Below are positions 48,871 to 60,600 of a DNA stretch of 64,000 nt, in pieces; within the stretch, counting starts at the first letter, position 1, and each line of letters begins with the position of its first letter. A program made the position numbers and the translations under genes. The notes under the pieces were generated by a model, which saw only the letters and a program-made list of their open reading frames with translations, was not told where the DNA came from and did no database searches. Source of the DNA: Armigeres subalbatus (lineage: Eukaryota > Arthropoda > Insecta > Diptera > Culicidae); the NCBI RefSeq assembly GCF_024139115.2, contig NC_085141.1:406745612-406809611 (forward strand). The letters are read 5' to 3'.

Positions 48871-49199
48871 AATTTCATATTAAAATAAAAAAATAAAAAG
48901 GAATATGTAGAAGTAGAAATGCAGAAAAGTTGTCCAACAGATCTTTATAAAACTACATTTTTATGTACCGTATTTTTATTTTCCTGCTCAACACAAAACA
49001 ATTTCTTATGGAAATCCAGAATATTTTTATGCCGAAATTTAGACTTTTACTTTAGTGAAATTCATTGGATTTTCCCATTCAAATCTTGTAAAAAAATCAG
49101 GAGAAAAAATGTGAGTAATTCATTTGTTTTGTTTCAATCATCATATTCTTGCGCAAGTTAAAGCTGGACTTCAGCATAGACTTCTTAATATTTACAAAG

Positions 49200-49620
49200 A
49201 AGAAGGCAAAACACATGCTTTAAAAGAGGTATCATCAACTCTTTTGTCTAATCCCGAGATATAGCGTAATTTAAAATAGGAATAATCTCCCCTTTTGCAT
49301 ATTGTACCAAGCAAAAGCATGCTGTAAAAGAAGGCATCATCAACGCTTTTGCAACTCCAACAATTTTGAAAATTTAAGTCGTCCTTTTTATTTTTAATAC
49401 CGCAAACAACAATGATTTTCATGACATAACTTTCACCGTCTGTGATTTAACATGAATAATTTCTGCATACCTGTTAATAATTTTGTAAGCCTCTTCGATT
49501 AGAAATTACAGGTTCCGTTTACATATTTTGCCTTTCCAAGGCATAAATTAATTCATATTAAAACAAATTAAAAAATTGAAAAAAAAAACAATTTCATCTT
49601 CCCATAATTCACCACAGGTT
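49200..49620. repeat. Diverged relative of the interior of the 51.6-54.1 kb MITE
   Basis: 49420-49620 resembles 53800-54010: both have CACCGTCTGTG / CTCCGTCTGTG, GAATAATTTCTGCATACCTGT-like text (18 bases ATAATTTATGAATACCTG in the other), CCTTTCCAAGGCATAAAT and CAATTCACCA-like stretches. The inverted ends are not preserved here. Confidence 0.5.
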
Positions 49621-49629
49621 ATAATATTT

Positions 49630-51250
49630 GAGGAATGACACTTTGTCTATTTTGCTCTCCAAGGGTGAACGCATTGAAATGTACACCGGGGAACTCCGGA
49701 ACTCAGCTAAAGAATGAGGGTTGTCGCACTTAATCATACTGGTTATTATAATCTCTGTCCACTCGGTTGAGCGATATAGAGACTCTTCATTTTTCTGACC
49801 TTCTTTTGCATCCTGGTCAGCTCCATAGTTTTTCCCAGTACTCCTGACTACTTATTCCAACTATTTGCTAATCTAGTTCTTTGTACTGTCATAGCTCAAT
49901 TTCCATCATTGCTTGTCCGAGTATTACTTAAGAGCAAATCGATAACTAATTTTGTTGTTGTGAAATCGCCTAATTTTGATAACTCAGGTTGATATCCTTT
50001 TGATCGTTTTAACGGTTCGAAGATCAACATCTATTGGAGAAAAATCTTACTGGACATCAAATCTAAAACTATTCCTGCTGTAGATGAAAGCTAATTGGAA
50101 ACAAAATAAATTGGGTAAAACGACTTATTATGGAGGGGTCAAAACAAAATTGTTTTCGAAAACTCTTTCAAAATGAACTGATTATCTTTTTTAATATTAC
50201 AGTAGTCGAATAGGGTGCTCTTTATCTCTAGTTTCGTAAATATTATGTCAATTGTGCTAAACTACTGTTGTTGTGATCTTATCACAATAAAAACAAACTA
50301 CTGCAATAATAGGACGCAGTTGCCTTGAAGAGTTTTAGCGGATCCACAATTGAATCATTTGTTTGAGAAACTGCATAAGTCCATTTTACAATATTTCGAG
50401 AAAACAACAAAAAACTGTTTTTGAACAAATTGGAAAGGAATCTTTTGATTTCTTTGATACAGATCTAAAGTTTTTGGCAAAACTCAACACCCTGGGACAC
50501 TTCCAGTGCTAAAGCTGTAACCAGTACTGCACAATTGCTCTCCAAAAAGATTGGACATATGTAGTTTCTCAAAAAAACGAAAAAAACTCATACATTCCTG
50601 AACAAATTTTTGTCTTTTCGTGTTTTTTGCAACAATACGTATTTTTGGACGAAGATTCAGAATATATAAAAATCTCATTTTGGCCAAAAATGTTACATAT
50701 GCAGTTTCTCAAACAAACGGTTCAATTGTTTCGGATGCTAACATACTCAGAAAGGACTATTTAAACACTACCGCAAAATTCATATCATACAATTTAGCAT
50801 TTTTATGATATCAGTATTTGCTCGGGTGGTTATATATTGTTTCGGTTAAAAACGTTTCTGCCATTTCGCGATCCAAAATTCATCGTTTCTTCGTTTGTTT
50901 ATGCCTAGTTTTGTAAAAGACCATCTGCATGTCATATGACTGATTTGTCTAAATTTTTATTTAGAAGCCTTAGTAATATCATAATTATGAATGAGTGGTC
51001 CTATATTATTAACCAAAAGTACATTGTAGATATAACATCTGAGGCTTGAAAATGGATTTGTTCAAAATGTCTTATGAATGCCCTTTTTTTCCCACGCCTT
51101 AGACTACATATCAAAAACAATGTTCTGTCCTGAACAACATTTATATCATAGACATATTTCTGTGACTTATGTTCAACTAAATTCAGTCGTATTTGAGTTA
51201 CTGCAACCGAATATGTATGAATTATGCTGCTTTGGGTTAGACGCTATAGC
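49630..51250. other. AT-rich sequence without recognised gene
   Basis: No protein, RNA gene or transposon end was recognised. Two TTTTTGGC-rich stretches with GTTTCTCAAA (50350, 50565, 50700) may be remnants of a repeat. Confidence 0.4.
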
Positions 51251-51256
51251 GCTATA

Positions 51257-51334
51257 CTGCCGCTAACCGCAAGTCGGGCACATCTGTATATGGGCCTCTA
51301 TATACAGATGTGCTCGACTTGGGGTTAGCGGCAG
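51257..51334. mobile_element. 78-bp palindromic MITE, copy 1
   Basis: The element is one nearly perfect hairpin: CTGCCGCTAACCGCAAGTCG at the left and its complement at the right, meeting at a small GGGCCT centre. TA flanks both sides (51255-51256, 51335-51336). Copy 2 is at 61095 and a lone half at 57303. Too short to code. Confidence 0.88.
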
Positions 51335-51622
51335 TACAGGTTCGTTACACCTCATAATTTGATATTGGGCTTTTGAAAAAGATGGGAAATTGATGCCAAT
51401 GATATTGCTCGTGCCTGAGCGCATTACAGAAATTAAGACTCCACGGGAAATCACGGTTTGTTACAAATCCAACGATCCAGTGCTCGCGATAGATTGATGG
51501 TCAATAGACGATGCAATCCCTCCGATCGGCTACCATCGTGTGGACTTCTTTTGACAAATCGGGGGTACTTAGGACATTTTGAAACAAGATTTATAACGTA
51601 AATTACTGTAAAACTGCCATTA

Positions 51623-54052
51623 CAGTGTTGACCCGATTTAGTCACTCCCCCAGGCCTGGTAGCGAGTCACTTTTTAGTGACTTGGTCACTATTTCGAGTC
51701 TAGTCACTAAAAAGTCACTATTTGCATCCAAAAGTCACTAAAGTCACTATTTTTCGAAAAATGGTCACTAAAGTCACTATTTTTGCATTGTCTATTGTAA
51801 AAAAGATCAAAATAAAAATCATTTGTACCTACTATTATTATCAACCAAATCAAATGTGAATCTGCTAGCAATATATAAAATTTGGGAAATATGCACCAAA
51901 GAAGTTCCAAGTGTGAAAATCGTGAGGTTGTTTCCGATTCATGTTGACTATGATCTTTTTCTTCACAAATGGAATCTGTTAAAATGCGAAAGGTCGACCT
52001 CGAGTATAGAGTACAGAATTGAGGAGTATTGGAACTAGAACCACGTATGTTGGTGAGCGGTTATACACTCGGTGACAAAGATAGTGAACAGCCTCAGTTT
52101 CATCACATGACAATGATATTTGATGTTCCACAACGTTAGGGAGACTAATAAGCGTCTATGACAGAAAATAGGTACATTATGATTGTTAAATCCGTTTATG
52201 ATTGTTAAATCCGCCTTGATATGGATATGTCTCCTAAACAGAAATTATAGAGCAAATTATGTCATTATGACCGTCCGTGAAAACTTTTTGAAAATGAGTT
52301 GCTGATAACATGCAGGAAGTCGTGATAGATAAAATGCTTGATAAGTGGCTTCTTAAAAAAGAAAAACAAAAAGACACGACGCTGCTCATTTTTGTTAACG
52401 AGGGTGCTCATTTTTACTTTAATTTAGTGCTCCTAACTTCGGTAAGATTTATAAAGAACATGTGCGTATGAAAAAAGCTCGCGAATAAAATCGCCTTCAA
52501 AACTTTTTGATTGAAACTATTTGAGAAACATCACATTTTTATAAAAAAAAAGATTTTGTTTATAAGCGATTAAAAATAGATACCCAAAAACTAATGTGGA
52601 GGTGAATGAATTGGTCGGATTTTTAAAATCTAAAATAAAATAAAATTATAATTTCTGGATTTCTAATAAGAGACCATGGATTTTTTGGATTTTCAAAATT
52701 TTCCTCACAATGCCACGTCGAGCTCAAAAGCTCAAAAATTTCATTTTAATTGGTTATTAAACCATTTTTTTTAAATTTCTTCATTATGCGGGAACAAATT
52801 TTAATATCCTATTCTGTCACCACCCCTCTCCAAATTTATTCATTTGAGAGGGGATTTCCAATTTTTTCTTAAAATTTATAACTTTTAAAATAATATCTTT
52901 AATAAAACTAATGAGTTTTTAAATTTTATCGTCGAGTTATAGTCGAGTCAAGTACGAGACACTGAAGACGGCCTTACATTTGAGGTCGAAATACGTATCT
53001 GTCAAGATACAATTAAGTGGTGGAATTCAATGGGATTGCACTAACTCGTCTTATGACAAGAGAAGACATTCCACTAAAAAGCTCAAAATAATTTTCTTAT
53101 CAAATTTTATCATTTTATGCTTTTATTTTTTATTTCCCACCCCCTTAATTATCGATAGGTCAGTTTAAGAAATTAATTTTTGCTCCGGCCTTATTTTAAT
53201 TACTTTATATTTTTCAAACAGATGGTCCTACCAAAGATTTATAAGCTTTGTGAGTCCAAATAGTTCATCGTCTTGGTTCATTTTATATACAGAAACAAAA
53301 TTGTTTTATCAACATAATTTTATGTCACAAGGGTAGACACCTTCTCGTGGTGTGTTACTTAATATGATACCATGGTCTCATTGCTAGCTTCTGGCTGATC
53401 CAACAAATACCATCCTCAATATCCAACTCCGTGGTACTTATGAGAATGTCGCAGTCACTGGCCTCTTGCTTCCATCTTCTTCCTCCTTACGGTGAAGATG
53501 GGCGTGGCCAGTAGCAGTAATATTCATGCTTTTGTTGTTTTTCCTTTTCTTGATTTCTGATAGCATTCTAGATAAGGATTTCAAAAATAAAACACTAGTT
53601 TGAAATCTACGAATTATATCATAACAGTGCTAATGCAACTTGTATAAAAGTCACCACTTTTTCTGCAATTGAAAGTCACTATTTAGTCACTTTTTCGTCA
53701 TCGTTGGTCAGTAAAGTAACTATTTTGAACAACATTCAGCGCTACCAGCCCTGCTCCCCGATTTTTTCACGTTTTCGACCCGATTTCGCCATCCCAAAAA
53801 TTTTGAATTTCATGAAAAAAATTTCTCCGTCTGTGGTTTATTATAAATAATTTATGAATACCTGTCAAGGATTTTTAAGCAGTTTCGACATAAAAAAACG
53901 GGTGCCAATCACTCATTTTACCTTTCTAAGGCATAAACTGATTCATATTTGTAAAATGAATTAAAAAATAGAAATTCTTTTTCGATTTTGTCACATTTTC
54001 TATTTTATCACCCCAAAATTCACCAGGGGGTGACAAAATCGGGATATTACTG
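51623..54052. mobile_element. TA-flanked MITE of about 320 bp, split by a 2.1-kb element
   Basis: The ends CAGTGTTGACCCGATTTAG and its partial complement CGGGATATTACTG are flanked by TA (51621-51622, 54053-54054). Removing the insertion 51651-53753 restores a contiguous CACTCCCCGATTT. The CCCGATTTTG part of the ends resembles the ends of the 43330-46359 element. Confidence 0.75.
51651..53753. mobile_element. DNA transposon with 6-bp duplication and GTCACT arrays, copy 1
   Basis: The ends CAGGCCTGGTAGC and GCTACCAGCCCTG are inverted repeats with one mismatch. CTCCCC flanks both sides (51645-51650, 53754-53759). Near the left end AGTCACT/GGTCACT occurs about eight times within 130 bases, and again at the right end (53650-53720). 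The right third has a less AT-rich conserved stretch (about 53330-53520). No transposase frame. Copy 2 at 57424 has the same ends and orientation and its own 6-bp duplication. Confidence 0.88.
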
Positions 54053-54059
54053 TATCACC

Positions 54060-57000
54060 ATTCAGGTGGCTAGTAGATAGTTGGATGGTAATTTTCTGTT
54101 TCAAATTTGGTAATGTTTTGTTTTTTTTTGTTATAAAATCAAAAATCCAAAGTAGTTTCCCACTTTGGTCCCATTAATAGTTCGAAATATGCTCAATTCA
54201 ATATCACTTTATATTTTGACATAGATAATCCTTGACTGCACAGACGAAGGTTCCAACGATTGATAGCGCCAAGTCGATCATTCAACTCTTCATATCGAAG
54301 GTGTCAAAGCGATTAAATAGATTTCAATTGACCTTTTTTCAATACACAGCCTTATGTCATCTTAATTACCGAGTTGAATAAATGAATATTCTACAAACGG
54401 CTAAACTATCGAGCATACTTCGGTTTCATCAAGCATTCTGTCAGCACTGCCACCGTACCGTTTCGACACGCTCTCTGTCGTCTGGCCGCATTCACTACTG
54501 GATGGGTAGGGTATGCCTATCGCGCGGACTTCGCAGGAGATATCCACACCCGATTTCGTGCTTTTCTTGTGCAAATCGCTTCTCCTTTCTCTCCCCAGCT
54601 AACTGTCGAGATTTGTCACCTCACCCCACCGCATGATGTGCACATTTTTGCAGTTCCACCACAACCACGGCGGGACGGTAACGACTACGACCATGACGTG
54701 TTCCACTCCAATCCACTCTGCTAATAGAGCGAGAGGCTCAATACATTGGTGCAGGCCCCTGCCTGGTTTGCTTGGCGGGGTGATATGTCTCGCAATATGT
54801 AGGGTGCAATAGGGATAAAAAGTGGGAACGTCAGCGTTTTTGTTTTGATATGCAGCCCGGCTGCTTTATTGGCAGGGGAGCACCAATCCTTCGTGCTTTG
54901 CTTCCACCCACATTAGCGGCGTTCCGTCGTCTTGTATCGTAGACGTCGTTGGCGATGACTACACTCATGACACGGCGCACATAGAGGTTTTTGTTATGCT
55001 TATTGGTCAACATTAAATAAATTAGAACTAAGAGTATAAGCTCGCAAACAAAATAATCAGTTTTGTCTTTATTAATTATTTAACCCAGAATTAATGATTT
55101 AAAATAATTTCTCCTAAATAAAAATATATAAGTTAGTGCATATCGAATCTGACACATAAATGTTATCGTTAAATTCAGTGCTACCGTTAATTAGCAATAG
55201 AGTCATAAATGGATATGGGAAAGTTTTGAGAAAATAAAATTGCTATTGTTGTCTTTGCAATCATTGAAATTTTATGAAAACCTACTGTGTTTTAAACTAT
55301 CAATACAAAGCTCATTATTTTTTTCATTGAATTATTTGAACATGTGATTGTCGTACCAAACTGAAAAATGTCCCAAAGTGCGGCGGAAGCCGACTGAGGC
55401 AACATATGCTATAGAGGTACTTTTCGCTTTTCTTCCACTGAATGCGAGTGCACGGAATTCTTCCGACACGAAATTATCTCCATCGTGGTCGTCTCTGTGA
55501 TAGAGCAACGTTCGTTGGCTCAAACACACAAAAAATCAGTGAGAGAACCGCAGGTACTGGATCTTGGCAGCTACCGCAGTCAGCACACTAGCACGTTCAT
55601 CGCGTGTTTCGGAGACTTACCAGTCATCGTCTTCTTTAGGAACAGCGTTTATGTCACCTCACCTCCTCGAAGCGGGATTTCTTAAGCTTCTGCTATCATT
55701 GACGTCTATGGCGGGATGATGCAGTTCGCTCGCTAGGTATTATCCCTTATCAGGAGATCCGGTGCATTATTTGTGCTACTTTTCGTTGATATGCACTCAA
55801 CCATGGAAGTTTAACGTACCTATAGAGCAGAGTATAGATTGAAAGGATTTTCGGTAGGACGAGATTTCGTGTAGTTAATCGAAGGAAATAACAATGGGTT
55901 TAGCTGGGATCTGAGAATCCAATGTAAACGCGAGTTTTGGGTATGAGTCGTCACCCAGAGATTGCAGCTCGACTGAATTGTTTGAAATAAATACAAATAT
56001 TTGTTATTATAAGATTTTCAAGGAAAGAAGAAATAACGGCTTTGTATAAGAAATAACGGCTTTGACAGCATTCGCCTTCATATTAATGTTAGGGTTTTTT
56101 CTAAGACCTATTACATCTAAATTTGTGCCGAAAAATAGTTGTCTTTATATGACCGTAAGGACGTAATCGGCGCCGTCATCGACTAAAAATACCTATAAAA
56201 ACTTCCAAAATGTGCAAATTGAGAATGAAGAGCAAACATCAAGCTCCTTTTATTAAGTTTTCTGTGCAATTTTAATTGAGTTTTATTCAATTACGGCTAT
56301 TTTACAAGTTTTAGTCAATTAATGCTCATGCTCAAGCTGATGCCTATACACGAGGTTTGAAAATATTCTCGACTCCCTAAGCGTAGTGTAAGATGGGCAT
56401 GCTAATTGAAAAGCAGACCAAATTCTAGGAATGTAGCGCCATTGAAAATGAAGAACATGAGAGATGTTTACCTAGCACAGCTGAGGTTTCTGAATCCGGA
56501 ATTTCCGGGGCCCAAACCATAGACTCGCGCGTTACTGTTACTAGTAAGCCTGCTATTGCCATTTTCACTTCCACTCCGGAGGAGTTACAAAACACGCACA
56601 TTTCTGAAATTTGCGTTCGCGCTTCCTTCATCGCCTGTAACAATTTGAATTTCACTCAGACACATTTTTCTTCCGGCAGCTTATAGATTGCTTCCGTAGA
56701 ATCGAGATGTGCGTTGAGATTCTTTATGGACGGCGATATTTGAACCAACGATAGTGATGGTGCCTCTTGTGGAAACTAAAAAGCTATGTTGTTTCCTTTC
56801 ACTACATCTTAAATAGGATCTTAGACCTAGGACCTAGGACCTTATACAGCAACCTTATGATTGGCGGACATTTTTGTCATTGTATCCTTCATTTATTCGT
56901 ATGTTAAAAAAAATAAAATTTACGTTTTACGGGAGCTAAAAATGGTCATAAAAGCTTGCATCGCTTGTATTTTTTAACATAAAGGCGGCTTGTATGTACG

Positions 57001-57417
57001 ATGGCAGAAAGAAAATGTGTAAAATTAGAAAATTCAAACGGTGCCAAAATCGGACGAGCAGTTATGAAGCCCGCCAACTTTGAAAACATGGTTAATAAGG
57101 CTTGTTCGCGACAAAATTTGGACACCCCAAAACACGTATAACTTTAGAAATACGTCATCAACGACTGAAATATAGCTAAAAAGCTCTTGTTTTCATGCAA
57201 GCGCTATTCATAGAGTCTTTAAATAGTTTGATGCTTCTTTGACAACAACAAGAATGCCAAGGACTCGAATAAAAACTGATTTATGGAAATACCATATTTA
57301 TATTGTCGCTAACCGCAAGTCGGACTCATCTTTGCTTGGTTTCCTTTTAATATAAAGGTCTCCTGAAATATTTAAAAAAAAATCTATGAACCTCAACATT
57401 TGTTTCGTATTTCTTGT
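54060..57417. other. Mostly unassigned sequence; less AT-rich patches at 54.4-54.8 and 55.35-55.75 kb
   Basis: No known protein was recognised on either strand. The patches at 54390-54770 and 55350-55740 are CpG-richer and could be untranslated exons. On the minus strand GATGACTG|GTAAGTCTCC (about 55616-55633) is a consensus donor. A lone half of the 78-bp palindromic MITE lies at 57303-57330. Confidence 0.35.
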
Positions 57418-57423
57418 GTGTAT

Positions 57424-59125
57424 CAGGCCTGGTAGCAAATCACTTTTTAGTGACTTGGTCACTATTTTGAGTCTAGTCACTAAAAAGTCACTATTTGCAT
57501 CCAAAAGTCACTATTTTTCGGAAAATGGTCACTAAAGTCACTATTTTTGCATTGCCTATTGTAAAAAAAATCAAAATAAAAATCATTTGTACCTACTATT
57601 ATTATCAAATGTGTAAATGTTAATGTGTAAATGTGTTAAAAATGTAAATCTGGTAAATCTGGTAGTGGAATTTGTTAACATGCGAAAGGCTGACCTCGAG
57701 TATAGAGTTCAGAATTGAGAAGTTTTGGAACCAATACCTCGTCTGTTGGTGGGCGTACCCTCTGGTGACAAAGATTGTGAACAGCTTCAGTTTCATCACA
57801 TGACAATGATGTTTGATGTTTCTCAATGTCTTGCTGCGACCATTCGAGATAAGATAGGGGGAGGAAGGTTGAAAGAAATTGTAGAGCAAGTTTAAGTCAG
57901 AAGTAATACTGGCACAAGCCAGGTTAGATGGCGTTTTGACCTCGGTTTTGACCGTGCGCAAAAACAGGATTTCCAAAAATGAGTTGCGGATCATATGCAG
58001 GAAGTCGTAAAGGAATTTTTTTTATTAATGGCTTCTTCACAAAGAAAAACAAAATGACACGAGGCTGTGCTCATTTTTGCTAACGAAGGTGTTCATTTTA
58101 CTGTACTTAGCGCTCTTAACTCCGGCGAGATTTGTAAAAAAATATATAAAAGGATTCTGTTTATTAACAATTAAGAATAGATAACCAAAAAACTACTGTG
58201 GAGGTAAATGAATTGGTCGGATTTTAAAAAATCTAAAATATACTAAAAATATAATTTGCTTTAATTGATTTTTTCAACTCGATATTATTTGGTCACCCAT
58301 TTTTATTAAACTTAAAATCTTTAATACTTTCTGGATTTCTATTAAGAGACCATGTTTTTAATGGATTTTTAAAATGTTCCTCAGAATGCCACGAAATCTC
58401 AAAAACTTCATTTTAATTTGTTGTTAAACCGTAGGTAAATAACAGGAAAAATCGCATTTTTTCATTTCTTCCTTATTTTAATTACTTTATATTTTTCAAA
58501 CAAATGGTCCTACCAAAGATTTATAACCTTTGTGAATCCGAATAGTTCCCGCCTGCGAACCAATTAGATCATTTTATATCATCCTTTTACTGTTATACAG
58601 AAAACTTCGAGCTCATATTAAACAACAAATGTTGTTGTAATTATCAACATAATTTTAGGTAACAACTTGTAACACACTACCCGTTTCTCATTACGCCGGA
58701 TAGATACCTTCTCTTGATGTGTTACCTAATATGCTAGCTTCTGGCTAATCCAACGAATACCATCCTAAATACCCAACTCCGTGGTACTTATGACAGTTTC
58801 GCAGTCGCTGGCCTCTTGCTTCTATCCTCTCCATCCTTACGGTGAAGATGGGTGTGACCAGTAGCAGTAATCTTCATGCTTTTGTTATTTTTGCCTTTTC
58901 TTGATTTCTGATAGCATTCTAGATAAGGAATTTGAAAATAAAACACTTGTTGGCAAACTACAAATTATAATGTAACTTGTAGCTCTAAACAAGTTTAAAA
59001 ACTCCATACAAAAGACACTACTCGGTCACTTTTTCTGCAATTGAAAGTCACTATTTGGTCACTTTTTTGTCATCGTTGGTCACTAAAGTCACTATTTTGA
59101 ACGGCATTCATCGCTACCAGCCCTG
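57424..59125. mobile_element. DNA transposon with 6-bp duplication and GTCACT arrays, copy 2
   Basis: Same ends as copy 1 (CAGGCCTGGTAGC and GCTACCAGCCCTG), flanked by GTGTAT (57418-57423, 59126-59131). It is about 400 bases shorter than copy 1 through internal deletions, but shares the left TCACT array and the conserved right third (about 58690-58880). Non-coding. Confidence 0.88.
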
Positions 59126-59179
59126 GTGTATGTGTACAAATTTTGTAGACACACATTTTGGAACTTAGCATTACCCTAT

Positions 59180-59890
59180 TTACTCGCAACAAGTTGCATT
59201 CGATGGTCGAGTACCATTTTCACCGGATTTTTGTCCGACATTTTGGCTACGTGCCCGGCCTACCACAGTCATCCGATTTTCGCGGTATGAACGATGGATG
59301 GTTCTCCCAACAGATGATGCAACTCGTGGTTCATTCTCCTCCTCCACGTACCGTTCGCCATCTGCACCCCACCATTGATGGTACGCAGCACTTTCCATTC
59401 GAAAACTCCCAGTCCCGAACGATTGTATCATATGAGGCTTTGAAGTCGATGAATAGATGATGTGTGGGCACGTTGTATTCGCGGCACTTCTGCAATACCT
59501 GACATACGGTGAACACCTGATCTGTGATAGAGCGCTCACCCATAAATCCCGCCTGGTAGTGCCCCACGACTCTCTTGCAATTGGTGTTAGTCGGTGGCAT
59601 AAAATTTGGGAGAGTACCTTGTAGGCGGAGTTCAGCAATGTTATTGCGCGGTAGTTGCTACAATCCAGCTTATCGCCCTTTTGTAGATGGGACACACGAC
59701 ACCTTCTATCCGCTCCTGCGGCAGAACCTTATCCTCCCAAACCTTGGTAATTACCCAGTGCAGTGCTCTAGCCAGTGCCACCGTATTCAAACAGCTCTCG
59801 TGGTAGTTAGTCAACTCCAGGGGCTTTGTTGTTGTTGGCGCAATTTGTCAATGCGTACAAACTCTCACCTCTCTTGTATGAGAAAAATCT
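59180..59890 (-). pseudogene. RTE-type LINE with internal deletion
   Basis: On the minus strand, broken frames give NNKAPGVD near 59840, then GDKLDCSNYRAITLLNSAYK near 59670, then HHLFIDFKASYD near 59450 (the palm motif A), and directly after that the far C-terminal region GGVQM..MNHELHHLLGEPS. The rest of the reverse transcriptase, with its catalytic YADD-type motif, has been deleted near 59425. The pattern is that of RTE-like elements (JAM-like, by memory). Not functional. Confidence 0.8.
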
Positions 59891-59899
59891 TACATGGGG

Positions 59900-60600
59900 G
59901 TGTTGCGGGAGGATAGGGTGCTTTTGGTCGATTCTTTTTAGCAGATTGCAAACTCCAGTTTTGGGTGCGAAAACAGCTTTAAGCTGAAATTCTTTTATGA
60001 GCGTATTTAAATATGTTTGCCCTTTGCACCTCCCATCATGTTTCTATGTGTTGTGATAATAATTACTGCGACAATAATGATAAGTAATTTTAAGTAGCAA
60101 TTCTATCTGCCTTACACTGCGTAACTTTTGACAACTATGACACCTACAACTACTCCATCTCTTCATCATTTAATGACACTCCTACCTTCATAAAGCGATC
60201 TGTCGCGACGTCACTCTCTGGCAGTGCTGGCAGCAACATACTCCTCCCCGTAACACTGGTTACCAAATCCAGTTTTACTATATCTACGTCTGGTAACACA
60301 GCGACAGATCTTCTATACATTATTTCTTCTATCTGAATCACAGGTTGGATTCAATTGATCTCTTCAGGTCTGACATTGAATTTGAAGATGCTGAGTTACA
60401 CGCAACGCTGTTTCCAAATTGATTCCACTGAACGCCGTTCGTTAATTCGCATAGTGAACCAAATTTGCACCTTATTTACATCCACCTAATAGACCACAAT
60501 CGTTTTGACACAATCTCAAATCCGATACATCTAGGTATTTTTTATTTCCTTAACAGTCAAAACGCCTGTAAACCTCAACACTCTCCGATGAAGATCCTCG
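59900..60600. other. Unassigned sequence between LINE and LTR remnants
   Basis: I recognise no gene. It may be the degraded downstream part of the BEL/Pao remnant to its right, which is read leftwards. Confidence 0.3.

Noticed and set aside
54382..54636. 84-residue plus-strand open frame with Ser/Arg-rich text
   Set aside because: No domain, no splice context and no neighbour support; kept only as a less AT-rich patch.
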